Shown: positions 31,324 to 42,799, counted from the first letter of the stretch. The stretch is 64,000 bases of DNA from Guyanagaster necrorhizus (GCF_019112545.1 NW_025064897.1:803926-867925), one strand, 5' to 3'. Made by a program: numbers and translations. The notes: generated by a model not told the origin, from the letters alone.

Positions 31324-32667
31324 TCAAGGATGGGGTCCACGGCTCGGCCCCCTTGGTCCTCCTCCTCTGCCTCGTCGTCTCCGTTGGCCCCCTTGTTGGT
31401 GGTCCCCTCGAGGAGGAAACTGCCTTGCTGGCCGAAGGTTTCCAGGGCGGGTAGGCTGGGGCTGAGTGCTGGACTCAGCATCCTTGGGTCTGGGTCGAGA
31501 GGTAGGCTCCCTATCGGGCTGCTCCTCTTCTCCTTCTGCTGTCGGCGCCACTGCTTGGCGATACCGGCAGAAGTTTCTGTAGAAGTGGAGGCGGAGGAAG
31601 AGGGTGGCAATTGGCCCATCGAGAACCCTTTTGAGGTCCCCGGTGGGGTCAATATGGTCATTGTCTCCCCTGATTGATCCGAGGTCTGATGGTATCCAAT
31701 CTCCCCTGATGGGGATATTGTCAGTTTCAGCGATGGTGTCTGTCCTATATGAAAGTGGGCGGTCATCGTCGAGGAGCATCTGCTCCCTGTAATAGTAGTT
31801 GTCGGCCTCGACGGCTCCGGTAGTTGTCCTTGTTCGAGGATTGGTGACATTGGGGGGAGAGGTTGGCTCCTGGAACGGAAAGTTGGGAGCATCGAGGAAG
31901 TTGGCAAGGGACTGTGGGGTTGGCCGTATTGCATTTGGTACCACTGGACTATTCCTTGGTACGTGTCGGGCCCCCTCTCGCTCCTGCTCCATTCTACTGG
32001 CAGCTCTTGACGCTGCTTGCCAGTAGCGGACCTCGTCCCTGTCTGTGTCATCGAAGAAGGGGTCAGGACTACTGACCCTTGTTCCTCTCTGACTGCTTCT
32101 TGTTGACGAGACATGGCGGGGTCCTCGCTTGTCGATTCTTCTGTAGCCTGGAGCCATCCGAACAGCATCCAGGGAGTCTCTAGCATGGCGCCCAATTCCG
32201 GATTGGGCGACGGTTGTTCTTGACGCAGTGACGCTGTGCTCAGGGGAGGGGACAGGGGTGTTGGATCGGGATCATCGAAACCCTGTAGCCCAAGGGTTTC
32301 CAGGGTCTCGGATGATTGCCGATAGGGGTCTTGGAGGATATTCGTGCTGCTGCTGCTCCTCCTCTTCTCTAGAACGCCTTTCAGTCGAGCGCTCAGGCTC
32401 ATCTTCTGTTTCTTCGGGGTGTCGGACAGAGTTTCGGACAGAGGCAGGGATGTCATGGAAGGGGAGGTCTGGCGTGACATTTCGGAGGATTGTATGGATG
32501 CGTTGGAACTCTTGATAATGTTGGATGGCCCAAGCGGTAATGGATTGGCATCCACAGCACAGCTGTATGATCACCAATAAACCGATCAGTGTTCCGATAA
32601 TAAAAGCAAGGAGTTCGAAGAACTCATGTGTAAAGTTTGGATCGGATGGATTTAGAGCAGGGAGCAT
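31324..32667 (-). CDS. Gypsy-A Gag N-terminal extension with transmembrane segment
   Basis: From ATG 32665-32667 a frame of 448 codons runs to 31324, broken once by TGA at 32272-32274. It starts MLPALNPSDPNFTHEFFELL and has one hydrophobic segment FIIGTLIGLLVIIQLCCGC at about residues 21-40. A charged Glu/Arg-rich region follows, then SYRTDTIAETDNIPIRGDW and ATLFLRLHFYRNFCRYRQAV. The same frame is conserved in Gypsy-C (37660-39069) and its start in Gypsy-B (36130-36291), which favours this frame over the overlapping 427-codon frame at 31272-32555. To reach the Gag core the reading must shift by +1 between about 31480 and 31330. No convincing intron is visible there. An N-terminal membrane anchor on Gag is unusual. 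Function unknown. Confidence 0.7.
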
Positions 32668-32723
32668 TCGGTTTCTCAGCACAAATAGGCCTGAGAAAAG
32701 GAAGCAAGCAGTCTCGAACTAAT

Positions 32724-33261
32724 TGTTAGACTCAAACCCCACATGACTATCAACACGTGATGATAAGCCGATTGAACTGCGCACTTCGGGTTAAACAATC
32801 AGGGTTCACCAGATGTCAATGTTGTCGGTGTGGGACAAGGCTTCGCAAGTAGTGGGAGCTCGGGAGTAGTTTGGTGAAGATAAACTTTAGTTTGAGACTG
32901 GGGTGTTACAGCGAGAACTAAGCTACTTAAATACTGTTTAGCTGTCGTGCTATAAATAACTGTTCACAAAAGATATTGTCTGCTGTAGAGCTGTTTCCCC
33001 CACCATTGCCAGATTCTCCACAAAGAGCTGTTGTCTTGCTGCAGAGCTGTGGTCGTGCACTGCTATTTGAGGGTCGAAAAGGGTATTGTCTCCCTTCACT
33101 GCTCACAGCAGTGCAATCAGGAGAATGACTGACTTGGGCTGCTGAGCTAAGCATTCCCTCAGTCATAAGCGCTGGTCCAAGCACCCTGACTAAGCAAAGA
33201 TAGGGGTTTCTTCCGAGGAAAAAGGAAAGAAAATAGGAGAAAAATAGGAAAAATCGTAACA
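32724..33261 (-). repeat. 5' LTR of Gypsy-A
   Basis: 538 bp, tgttagactc to aatcgtaaca, the partner of 24806-25343. Downstream on the minus strand lies the leader attagttcgagactgc, whose counterparts attagcttgaggct (Gypsy-B) and attagcttaacact (Gypsy-C) occupy the same place. This is the likely primer-binding region, although it does not begin with the usual TGG. Confidence 0.95.
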
Positions 33262-34400
33262 CTCTTCTGGCCACAATTGAAACATTTTCCTTTTTTCTTC
33301 ATTCAGTCAATGTCCATGGGTTTCCCAGTTCCAGTGTAGATCATTCTAGTCCTGGTCTTCTAGGTGCTATAGATGGAGGCCATAGAGGATCCTGGTGATT
33401 TTCTGACAGTTGTCCCCAATGCTTTATTCAAGGTTGGCAGTGTTAACTTCTTGGAATAGTCTTGTAGTGTCATAGCCTCCACTTTCTGCCTTTGTCATTC
33501 TTTATACATCTTGACAATTCATTCCTTCCATTTATCATACCCATTTGGCATCAAGATTTTGATGCCGATTGCCAAAATCATCATGATGTATGAAGAGGAA
33601 ACTCCTCTCTTAAGGGCCTCGACCATTTATCCATCATTTGCTATATCTTCCCAGATCTCAGCAAGCTTTGCAAGACATTCTAACTCATCAAAGTAGTCTA
33701 TAGCAGCCCTATCTTTCATCTTGTACTCCTTGATCTTTTGCTTATATACTTCTTGTACCACTGGATCAATAAATTTGTCATGCAGCATTTGTTTGAATAC
33801 CAGCCATGAGAGATAATGATAATGCTCCTGAGTCGACAATCAGAAGTTAGGGGAGATGAGGATCCACCAGTTTTTGGCTTTCTCCTTGAGGTATGAGGCT
33901 GCAAAGATGACTTTATTCATGTCAGTTCCCAGATACCCAATATAGACCTCAAAGTACTGCTTGCAGTCAACAATGAATCAATCAATGTTATCCAATGCCC
34001 CTTTGAAGAGTCAGGGCTTTTGCAAGAGATCAGAGCAGCATTGAAGGATGGCTCTGTTATGGGGTAATATGCCCATTGGATTGGGCCAGTCAGAGAATGA
34101 GAGTCATTGCCACTCATGTGGAGGCTCTGAAAATGAGTGGAGGGAATTGTCATCAGCAATGGGGCTCCTGCAGAGCAGCTCTTCTTTTTGGATAATGAAC
34201 CCATCATGAATGGTGAAACCCAATCATATAGCCTCTGGATTATCCTGCATCAGTTCTTTTCCCATGTTACTCTCTGTGGCTTCATCAGGTGGGGGCTGTC
34301 CTCTCAGAAGTCTGCTTCTCTTGCCAGTCCAGGAGTTTTGGTAGTCAATCAGCCATTCCTTCAGCAATAGCTGTGATTGAGATAGCCAAGTTGCTGTTGA
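33262..34400 (-). pseudogene. Gypsy-B Gag core (5' half beyond the Gypsy-A insertion)
   Basis: Minus-strand fragments match Gypsy-A Gag: the first half of the zinc knuckle KCFNCGQ at 33267-33290, KMKDRAAIDYFDELECLAKL near 33660-33720, SWLVFKQMLHDKFIDPVVQE near 33745-33810, and the capsid start near 33960. Frames are interrupted by frequent stops. Confidence 0.82.
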
Positions 34401-36347
34401 TCAGGCTGAAAGAGTTGAGTGTGAAATAGTGCTTTGGACAGATGGGACCATATAGACAGCTCATTTCAGAGTTATGGGTGGTGTTGTTGACATTGAACAT
34501 ATGAGTGTTGGCATTGGATATGCCAGTGGTCTCTGAACTTGGTCTTTGGGGTGCTTCCTGTTATATTGGTTTGCAGCATAGTCTATTGCTGTATACCTCA
34601 GGATTTCTATTTGTTCATCAGTTGTTGAATGAAGGTATAATTGTTCTAATTGTGATGCTACCCAAGTAGCATCATGTCATAAAAAGTTTACCCCTTGCAG
34701 GTAGTGTTCCTGATACTCCTGCATCCTTACTTTCTTTATTTTCTGCTCCAATTCTTCTTTATCTGTTGTTTTGTATGCAAATCCTCCCTCTGGGCAGAGT
34801 GGGTCACTACTTTCAGTTTCCTCTGCCTCCATGTCCTTGTTGTTCCCTTCCTCCTTGAGGAGAGAAGCAACAGGCTGGTCATAAAAACTCTCTGCCCTCT
34901 CTTGTTGTATTGTTGCCTCACTGCTCTGGCTGGACACTCAGCCCAGCAGTTGCAGAATCTGGTGTATTGTCATAAGCAGTGAGAGGCTGACTACTGATAT
35001 TAGAGTCATATTGGTTCTCTCCAGCTGCTCTCACTGTCTCCACTCACTCACGATAGAGATGGATGTTTTGCTGATAGTCGTCATCAATAAGCTGTCCAAC
35101 AACTCTACTTTTGAGAAATTCTTGGAGTATGCAGGCAGAGATATGAGCATTTCCAGAGACTCAAAGCCCATAGTGTCTGAGGATGGATTTGTCACTTCTA
35201 AATGCAGAGTCAACACTGGGAGTTCATCGGGAGAGGGGATATTGCAGGGTTGGAGGCTTGTGGCTTCTTCTAGCCTAGGTGCCATTGGCCTAGTACTCAG
35301 GGGTTCTACTCTACAAAGTGCTGGGTTCTCTGAAAATAGAGGAAGAAAGAGAGGGGTCTGCTCATACTAAGGTGAGTATACTAGTGACCTCCAGTTGAAG
35401 TCCATACCAGTTGGAGACATCCATCCTGGCCAGTTGGCTTCTTTCTACTTCTTACTGACAGTCCCGGTTCTGCTCATTATACTTGGCAGCCACTCTCCTC
35501 TGAAACTCTTCCATCGTGATTCTGTCTTCAGACTCACCATGTACTGGCTGCAGCTCATTTCACTGCCTATGTTCTTCTTGTCAGACAGCATCATCATAGT
35601 TAAAGAGGATGGTGAAGTCCCAGATTGGAAAGTATTGACATATGGTTTCTCCCCATAACTCTTGTTGTCTTTGCTCATCATTGTGCTAGTTTGTAACATC
35701 TTTCCTCATCCTGATGCTGGTGGCTGCAGAAGAATAAGAGCCATGAGGCTGGCTGCCAGGTGTTGGTGCATAGGATCTTGCAGCTATCTAAGGGGCATCA
35801 AGAGAGTCTCAGGCATAATCAGCAATCTCATGGATATGAGAGGTGGAAGACTGACTGGAGAAGGGAGACTGCTGGAAGAAGTCTTCTAGAAGGTCTTGGT
35901 CCTCATGGTTGGAGACCATATCTAGTATAAGGATTCCTTGTCTTCTTGAGAAGTGAGGGTACTAGTTTCTAGGTCAGGGGGAGCATTGTCCTCCCTTTTC
36001 TTTCTGACTATCTCCCTGATGCAAGTCACTATGCCTGGCTTCTGGGGGCTGGTAGGTTGTTTATCAGGATTCTGGGATGTCATGTAGTGAGAGATTGGGG
36101 GTTACATTTTATAGTATATGCTGGATATTCTAAAACTCTTGATAATGTCTGATGGCCCAAGCAGTAATGGAGTGGCATCTCTGGCACAGCTGGATGATCA
36201 TCAATAAGCCAATCAATGTTCTGATGATGGAAGAGAGGAGTTCAAAGAACTCATGGTCAAAGTTTGGGTTGTCATTGCTAGGGGAGAGCATTCAGTTTCT
36301 CAGCACAATTGGACTTGAGAAAGAAAAGTAGAAAGCCTCAAGCTAAT
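34400..36347 (-). pseudogene. Gypsy-B Gag N-terminal extension, with transmembrane start at 36130-36291
   Basis: At 36291 an ATG opens MLSPSNDNPNFDHEFFELLS followed by the hydrophobic SIIRTLIGLLMIIQLC, clearly homologous to the N-termini in Gypsy-A and Gypsy-C, and stops at TAG 36130-36132. Between 34400 and 36130 are acidic and Ser-rich fragments corresponding to the extension, such as EAEETESSDPLCPEGGF near 34780-34830. The leader attagcttgaggctttc follows the 5' LTR. Confidence 0.7.
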
Positions 36348-36805
36348 TGTTAGATTCAAGTGTCACATGAGTAGAACCATGTGATAAACAGAAGCTATCT
36401 TACACTTCAGATAGTCATCTGAGTTCACTGGTGTGATCCTGATCAGTGTGTCACAAGGTCAAAGAATTGACTTGAGAATAGAATAGTATGAATAAACTTT
36501 AGCTCGAGGCTGGGGTTTTTCCAGCTAGAGCTAGTCTCCTTAAATACAATATGGGTTTTACTATTAATACCTCATACTTATTATGTGTTTCTCTATCCTG
36601 GGTGCCTATTGTCCTTGAGCATCATTATCATATATAAAAAGTTGATTGTGCATTTGTTGTTGGACATAGGTTGCATCAAAGAATCATGGTGACATCAGTC
36701 ATTGTGATGACTAAGCCTTTTCACAGTCCTAAGCACTTGTCTTTGATGCTTTGACTAAGCACAAATATGGGTCTAGAAAAGGAAAAAAGAAATAAAATTG
36801 TAACA
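36348..36805 (-). repeat. 5' LTR of Gypsy-B
   Basis: 458 bp, tgttagattc to aaattgtaaca, followed by the target duplication actac. It contains the conserved tagctcgaggctggggtttttcc and tattatgtgtttctct blocks also seen at 20056 and 14410. Confidence 0.93.
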
Positions 36806-37061
36806 ACTACATGCTGATAATGCATTTGTAGAGTTGAAGTGAATTGACTACTGCAAAGTGCATAATATTATTCTGAAATTAACTGCATCCTATTTATCTG
36901 TAGAGAATGAGCTAGCTGAATAAGTTACCCATACCATCATTCAGAATACATGTGCACTACTACAAGATTCAGACTTACCTTATAAGTACTAGGCAGAGAC
37001 AGCTGCTATATCAGTTTATACCAGAAATCTGATACTATCATATTGCCACTCTGACTGCATG
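36806..37061 (+). pseudogene. Copia-3 part 2: integrase core
   Basis: Reading resumes after the duplicated actac with ADNAFVELK, then NIILKLTASYLSVENELA, HTIIQNTCALLQDSDLPYKY and ETAAISVYTRN. This is the canonical Copia integrase order (TA-Y...NG-AER...LP--W-EA). The last five bases gcatg are the target duplication of the L3 solo LTR that follows. Confidence 0.85.
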
Positions 37062-37083
37062 TGTCAGACTTAACTGGCATATG
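37062..37083 (-). mobile_element. L3 solo LTR, left piece (right piece 45716-46125), TSD GCATG
   Basis: The 22 bp tgtcagacttaactggcata.. continue, after the Gypsy-C insertion, with tcctaaacatataataaac at 45716. The joined sequence aligns with the reverse complement of the L3 solo LTR at 48420-48875. Perfect gcatg duplications are at 37057-37061 and 46126-46130. Strand follows the convention that the terminal aaca lies on the right, as for the other minus LTRs here. Confidence 0.88.
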
Positions 37084-37604
37084 TGTTATGATTTTTTCTC
37101 TTTTCTTTTCTTTTTTCTTCAGAAATGACCCCTATCTTTGCTTAGTCAGAGTGCTTAGGCTAGTGCTTAGGACTGTGGAAACACTTAGCTCAGCAACCCA
37201 GTCAGTCATCATCTTATTGTGCTGCTGTGTGCTGTGAAGGGAGAGACAATACTCCTTTTGTTCTCCAATAGCAGTGCAACAGTAACAGCACAACAGCAAG
37301 ACAACAGCTTTTGTGGAGAGCCTGGCAACAGCAGGGGTAACAGCTCTACAGCAGACAATATCTTTTGTGAACAGTTATTAATAGCCAGATAACAGAACAG
37401 TATTTAAGTAGCACCGTTTTCATTGTAGTAGCTTCAGCATTAAGCTAAAGTTTATTCTTCACCATCTACTCTTGAGCTCAAGCTTCTTGCCACACCTTGA
37501 ACCACTACTGCTATTATCTTGTGAACTCAGTCAGTCTAACCTGAAGTGCAAGGTTCTGAACTGTTTATCATATGTTGATAGTCATGTGGAATTTGGGCTT
37601 AACA
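37084..37604 (+). repeat. 5' LTR of Gypsy-C
   Basis: 521 bp, tgttatgattttttctc to tttgggcttaaca. It carries tatctttgcttagtcag and cagtatttaagtagcacc, a TATA-like box with start region shared with the other LTR. The adjacent attagcttaacacttatc is the probable primer-binding leader. Confidence 0.94.
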
Positions 37605-37659
37605 ATTAGCTTAACACTTATCATTCCCTTCCTCAAGCCCAATTGTGCTGAGGAACTGA

Positions 37660-39069
37660 ATGCCCCTTGCTCTTAACTCTTCTGATCTAAACTTTACTCA
37701 TGAGTTCTTCAAACTCTTAGCTTCGATCATAGGAATCTTGATCAGTTTATTGGTGATCATACAGCTGTGCTATGGATGCCAATCAATCATAGCTTGGACA
37801 ATCAGACACTATCATGAATTCCAATGCATTTGAACTATTCTCTGCAATGTCACACTAGACCTCCTCCTCCATGACATCTCTACCTCTGCCTGACAGTTCT
37901 TCTGACTCACAGAAGGAACAGACCCTGAAAACATCTCTGGGAGCTCAATTCAGGAATGTTCTAAGGAAGAAGAGGAGCAGTGTGAGCAGCACACATACTC
38001 TCCATGACCCTCATCTGCAATCATCCAAGACCCTGAAAACCCTTGGGCTATAGGGTTTTGATGATCCTGACCTGACACCTCTGTCCTGTCCCCTGAGCAT
38101 AGCATCCCAGCAACAAGGACAATAAGCCCTATCTCTAGCACCAGCATTGGGTGCCATGCTAGAGACTCCCTGGATGTCCCATGGATGGCTCGAGAAACCA
38201 TGGATTCCAGAGGCTATGGGTTCCAAAAATCAACATCAGCACAAAGCAGAAGTACTGATCACAGAACAGAGGTTGACAATGACCTCTACTGGAATGACAA
38301 CAGCAACAAGCATCACTGGTGGTGAACCACTGCTGTCAAAGCTGACCAGTTGGAGTGCTGCACAGCTAGCAGTGATACTAGCAGAGCAGAGAGCATATGA
38401 ATGGTTCCAACAGGAACATAACCAACCCTGGCCCCCCCTTCGGTTCTCTCCAGAGAGGACCAAATTTGACATACTCGAAACCTTTCCAAGTACAGACAGA
38501 AGCAGATGCATGTTGACAATGAAATCACAAGGGAGAATGCCTTCTTCAGGTGGTATCTCCAAGCATGAGCAGCAGAGGAGCATCAAAGGAATGAGGGGAG
38601 TAGTCAGACTACCACAGCCATTGGAACAACCACCCCTGACTCTCTATTCTGAGAACCAGCCACTCCCACTGCTGAGTCTGACCTCTGGGCAGACTTCATC
38701 AGGAGTGAGACCCTGAGTCATCTCAGTGACAGTCGCCTGCTATCGTACAAAACCAATACTATTGCAGATATAGACAACATCCCCATATAAGGAAACAGGA
38801 TACCAGAGAACAGAGAAACCATTGGTGGGGATGATGAGAGTATTGGCTCTACTGGTGATCTCAAAAAGTTCCTCAATAGGAACTTCACAGCTTTATTTCT
38901 TAATCCAAAGTTTTACAGAAACTTCCACTGGTATTGTAGAGCAATGGCACCAGCAACAACAAGCATCAAGGAGCTGCTAGAGCAGCCTGAGCAGCCTGCT
39001 CCTCAACCTGAATCTGATGACACTGGTTCCAGTATGCAGCCCCAGTCCAGCTGCTCCAGAGGTCTTTGA
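37660..39069 (+). pseudogene. Gypsy-C Gag N-terminal extension with transmembrane segment
   Basis: ATG 37660 opens MPLALNSSDLNFTHEFFKLL, then the hydrophobic ASIIGILISLLVIIQLCYG, in the same frame all the way to TGA 39067-39069 (469 codons) but with several internal stops (the first at 37831-37833). Conserved downstream blocks include SYKTNTIADIDNIPI and KKFLNRNFTALFL with FYRNFHWYCRAMAPA. From about 39017 the +1 frame carries FLLEEEEATDADDEDEGEDL and leads into the Gag core, the same displacement as in Gypsy-A. Confidence 0.7.
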
Positions 39070-40790
39070 CCTGTGTGATAGTTTCCTCCTAGAGGAAGAG
39101 GAGGCGACTGATGCAGATGATGAGGATGAGGGGGAGGACCTCAGTCAGGAAGCTGGAGATCCTCTCTCTGAGTGGAAGGCAGGATTTAAGCCCTTAACAG
39201 GGGAAGAGCTATAACAGAAAGAGCATGAGGTGTGAGAAGAGGATTTCACTCAGTTGTACCAGAAGCAGGTAGCCAAGTTGTGGAGGGACGACCACTGGCT
39301 GAGATCATCCATGGGATGAAGATATGCCTCTACCGATTTCATCGAGCAGAAGGAGATTTTACAATATGCAGCCACTGAGTGGGCCATTTTTAATTTTAAT
39401 CAAAGATATTTACATTATCAGATGAGACCACTACCATCATATAAGCCGAAGTATGGCAGAAGAATGGCACCAATGCCATGGACACTGAGTGTGATGCCAC
39501 TCAAATCAGCATATATGGCACCATCAACCCAGTCAGCAACATCACAATACTCCTTCTCTATGTTGGCCATTCGCAGTTCAGCATCTCGGCTTTCTCAATA
39601 CCAACTCAAGCCAAACAGCTATTTCTCAAACCCATGGAGGTTTCCAGTTCGACAACCATTTGCCAGACAACTGCTGCCTGATGAAGCTAAAGGCAGTGGA
39701 GCAGCCCCTGCAGCTCCAGGAGGAGATGACCCAGACACCACAGCCCAGGCTGAACCATTCAGAATGGGTGTATCATGCGAAAGAAACCCCCTCTGCCAAA
39801 AAGTCCCATTGCTGATGATGGGTCTCTCCATTCATTTTCCAGCCTGTCTGGAGGAGCACTCCTGAATCTGATGCCCCCAATTGCCACAGGGGCACAAATT
39901 TTAAAGGTCATGCCAACCTTGGTACAGGATCCACTCCTCTTTAAAGAGGCTTTAGACAATATTGATTGATTTCTTATAGACTGCAATCAATATTTCCAAG
40001 TATTCACCTTGTACTTCCTACTTGACATGTACAAGATGACATATGCTTCAACTTATCTGGAGGATAAGGTGAAGGTATGGTGGATGCTTCTTGCCCCTGC
40101 CTTCTGGTCCACCACATGACAATATCACCAATACCCCTCATGGCTGGTATTTAAGCAAATGATCTGAGATAAGTTTATGGATCTGGCTGTCCAAGAAGTC
40201 TATAAGCAGAAGATGAAGGACTACAAGATGGGCAATAAGGCAGCCACTGACTATTTTGATGAGTTGGAATGACTTGAAAAACTTGCTGGAGTACAGGAAG
40301 ACATGGCTGACACTGGACAAACGGTCAAATATATGAAATGAGGACTACTGTCCTCATACCTCAAGACCATCTCTGACCTTGGCTATAGCATCTCAGTCAG
40401 CTATGAAGAGTGGAAGGCCAGAATCATCATCATGTGGTGAGAATGACAGCAGCAGAAGGTGGAGTCATCCACTCTATCATGAGATGGACACAAGACTCAG
40501 AGACAAGGCTGGAAGCCCTCTATCTCTCAGACAACCATGTTATCCAGGCCTAGTGGCTCAGCCCTAACTTCTCAATATGCTGAGAAGTGAACTGGTATGG
40601 GCATGATATATACCAGAACAGATAAGCTGATGGATGTGGATTGCCTCAAGAAGGGAGAGAAGTGTTTCAATTGTGGCCAGAAGGGCCACATGGCACAAAA
40701 CTGTCTCCAGAAGAAGAACAAGTGCATCTGAGAAGATATTTGAGCACAGATTGCTGAATTGATGAAGGAGGAACAAGACCTTGGCCAAGA
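39070..40790 (+). pseudogene. Gypsy-C Gag core and zinc knuckle
   Basis: Frames read DFTQLYQKQVAKLWRDDHWL, EILQYAATEWAIFNFNQRYL, capsid segments near 39930-40330 (DPLLFKEALDNID; MGNKAATDYFDELE) and an intact CCHC knuckle CFNCGQKGHMAQNC at about 40663-40704. Numerous stops interrupt it. Confidence 0.85.
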
Positions 40791-41700
40791 TGACAAGGCT
40801 GAGGAGATAAAAGGTGAGGCCAAGCAGTGAGTGATTCTGCTGACTTGGCCAAAGATATGAATAATGGGTCACAAACTGCTGGACAGACTGACATTCTATT
40901 TTCTGTAGTATCATCTCCTATGTCTAAATTATATGTGCATTTGAATATACTCAACTCTGTTATTCACCATCACAAATCACCTAAGGAACTGACTCCAATG
41001 ACTCAAGCACTGACAAAGGGCTGAAGAGGGGCAGAGAGCCCCAAAGGTGCATCATCATCAAAAGTTCACTAAGCTAAAAATACAAAACAGACTCAATCGT
41101 CTTTGGGCCAAATAGGAGTAGAGAACTCCACTGATTGGCTAAAGCCATTCGACACCAAATGGACTTGGCAGGCCATCAGAGACATGAAGGACAAAGCAGC
41201 AGCAAAAGCAGTACTCAAGAACTGAGTACATAAGACTCGAGCTGAAGAAGTGATCGATGAGATGATCACTGGAATGCAGGCCACAGAATAATGCTGAGTC
41301 CTGGAATGGCTTGACGAATTACATGGACCACAAAAATTCATTCGATGGTCCAAGTCCCCAGAACAAGACCTATTGGCCAAGGCCCAGATCAAGACATTAA
41401 TGTCTCAATCTATCTATGCAGTCATCACCTTGATTGACAGCAGCTGTACAGGGAGTTCCATCAATCAGGCTTTCATCAATAAGCACCAACTGCCCACTCA
41501 GGCAATAGCAGCACCTATTCCAGTCTATAATGCAGATGGGACAAAGAATCAGGCCAGATCAATCACTGAATACATAGAGCTTAGGCTCACTATTGGTGAT
41601 CATTCAGAATGAATTGACTTGGCAGTGACCGAACTAGGGACCAAGGAAATATTTCTCAGTTATGATTGGCTAATTAGACACAATCTGCTAATCAATTGAA
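40791..41700 (+). pseudogene. Gypsy-C Gag-Pol linker and protease
   Basis: The linker carries GVENSTDWLKPFDTKWTWQA near 41115-41175. The protease at 41373-41612 reads ITLIDSSCTGSSINQAFINK, with the DSG Gly changed to Ser, then VYNADGTKNQARSITEYIEL, and FLSYDWLIRHN near 41650. Confidence 0.85.
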
Positions 41701-42029
41701 AGACCAGACACATCATTTTCACTTGATGCCATTGCTGGAAGATTCCATTTGAATTACCAGACAAAGATCCTGAGAACTGATAGGATGAAGAAATGGAAGA
41801 CAGCAAAATGATCCTCACCATCGACCTATGAAGGGCCATTAGCATCCAAGCAATACATCATGCTAATGATCTAGCAGCAAAAGCCAATGCTGGAAAGGAG
41901 GAAAGGACCTTCAAGGAGATGGTACCTGAATGAGTATGAGACTATTGGGATTTATTCAAAAAAGAAAGTTTCAATGAACTACCCAAAGCAAAGTCCTGAG
42001 ACCACACCATCGAACTGATCTCCAACTCA

Positions 42030-42790
42030 AACACCCAATCTAGATTGCAAGTGTTATCCACTAAGCAATAATGAACAACAGGAATTAGACAAATTCCTTG
42101 AAGAGAACTTATCTAGTGGAAGGGTCTGACCATCAAAGTCACTAATAGCATCACTCTTCTTTTTCATTAAAAAGAAGAATGGAAAACTTCAACTGGTACA
42201 AGATTATCAGAAGCTTAATGAGATGATGATCAAGAATTGTTATCCACTTCTCTTAATTGTGAAGTTAATAGACAAACTCTGAGGCATCAAGTACTACACC
42301 AAACTGGACATTCGGTGGAGGTACAACAATGTGTGCATCAAAGAAGGCAATGAGTGGAAGGCCACTTTTCAAACTAACCACAGTTTGTTCAAACCAACAG
42401 TTATGTTCTTTGGACTCACCAACTCACCAGCCACATTCTAGTGGATGATGAATGATATCTTCAAGAATCTCATTGCCATAGAGAAGGTAACAATCTACTT
42501 GAATGACATACTCATTATGTCCAAAACCAAGGAGGAGCATTGAAGGATAGTATAATAAGTATTATCTTTGATGAGGAAACATCGACTTTTCCTCAAGGCT
42601 GAGAAATGTGAGTTTGAGGTATTGGAAACCAAATACCTCGGAGTCATTATCAGCAAAGGAAGCATCAGGATGGATCCTGTCAAAGTAGCAGGGGTAACTG
42701 AATGGCCAGAACCAATGAAAAAGAAGGAACTGCAATCTTTTCTTGGATTCACCAACTTCTACTGGTGATTTATCTGGGATTACAGCAAAA
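42030..42790 (+). pseudogene. Gypsy-C reverse transcriptase
   Basis: Reads SLFFFIKKKNGKLQLVQDYQ, VCIKEGNEWKATFQTNH, MFFGLTNSPATF, IYLNDILIMSKTKEEH (the YLDD first Asp is Asn) and LFLKAEKCEFEVLETKYLG at 42580-42640, LGFTNFYW near 42750. Stops and the catalytic change make it inactive. Confidence 0.88.
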
Positions 42791-42799
42791 TAGTCCAAC

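Larger units (their letters stand above)
24806..33261 (-). mobile_element. Gypsy-A: youngest full-length LTR retrotransposon, TSD CCCTT/CTCTT
   Basis: Two 538-bp LTRs (24806-25343 and 32724-33261) differ at roughly 19 sites by my reading, all transitions, so the pair is about 96% identical. Flanking duplications are ccctt (24801-24805) and ctctt (33262-33266). It sits exactly inside the gag zinc knuckle of Gypsy-B. The internal region is still largely open on the minus strand with only single stops between long frames, and it keeps many CpG sites. A polypurine tract (aaggagggggtaa on the minus strand) abuts the 3' LTR, and the conserved leader attagttcgagactgc follows the 5' LTR as the probable primer-binding region. 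Confidence 0.96.
20056..36805 (-). mobile_element. Gypsy-B: LTR retrotransposon split by Gypsy-A, TSD ACTAC
   Basis: LTRs of 458 bp each (20056-20513 and 36348-36805) have perfect flanking duplications actac at 20051-20055 and 36806-36810. With the 8,456-bp Gypsy-A insert and its duplicated target removed, the element is about 8.29 kb. Minus-strand order from the right is 5' LTR, membrane-anchored Gag N-terminus, Gag core, [Gypsy-A], protease, RT, RNase H, integrase, chromodomain, 3' LTR. A small solo LTR lies in integrase at 21308-21524. The target was the integrase gene of Copia-3. Confidence 0.93.

Noticed and set aside
30457..31677. Several plus-strand frames of 90 to 195 codons
   Set aside because: Antisense to Gypsy-A Gag, low-complexity, and not conserved in the antisense of Gypsy-C.
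31272..32555. A 427-codon minus-strand frame over the Gag extension as the true coding frame
   Set aside because: Cross-comparison with Gypsy-C shows conservation mainly in the overlapping frame that starts at 32667; only the 3' end of the 427-codon frame (the acidic run into the Gag core) is conserved.
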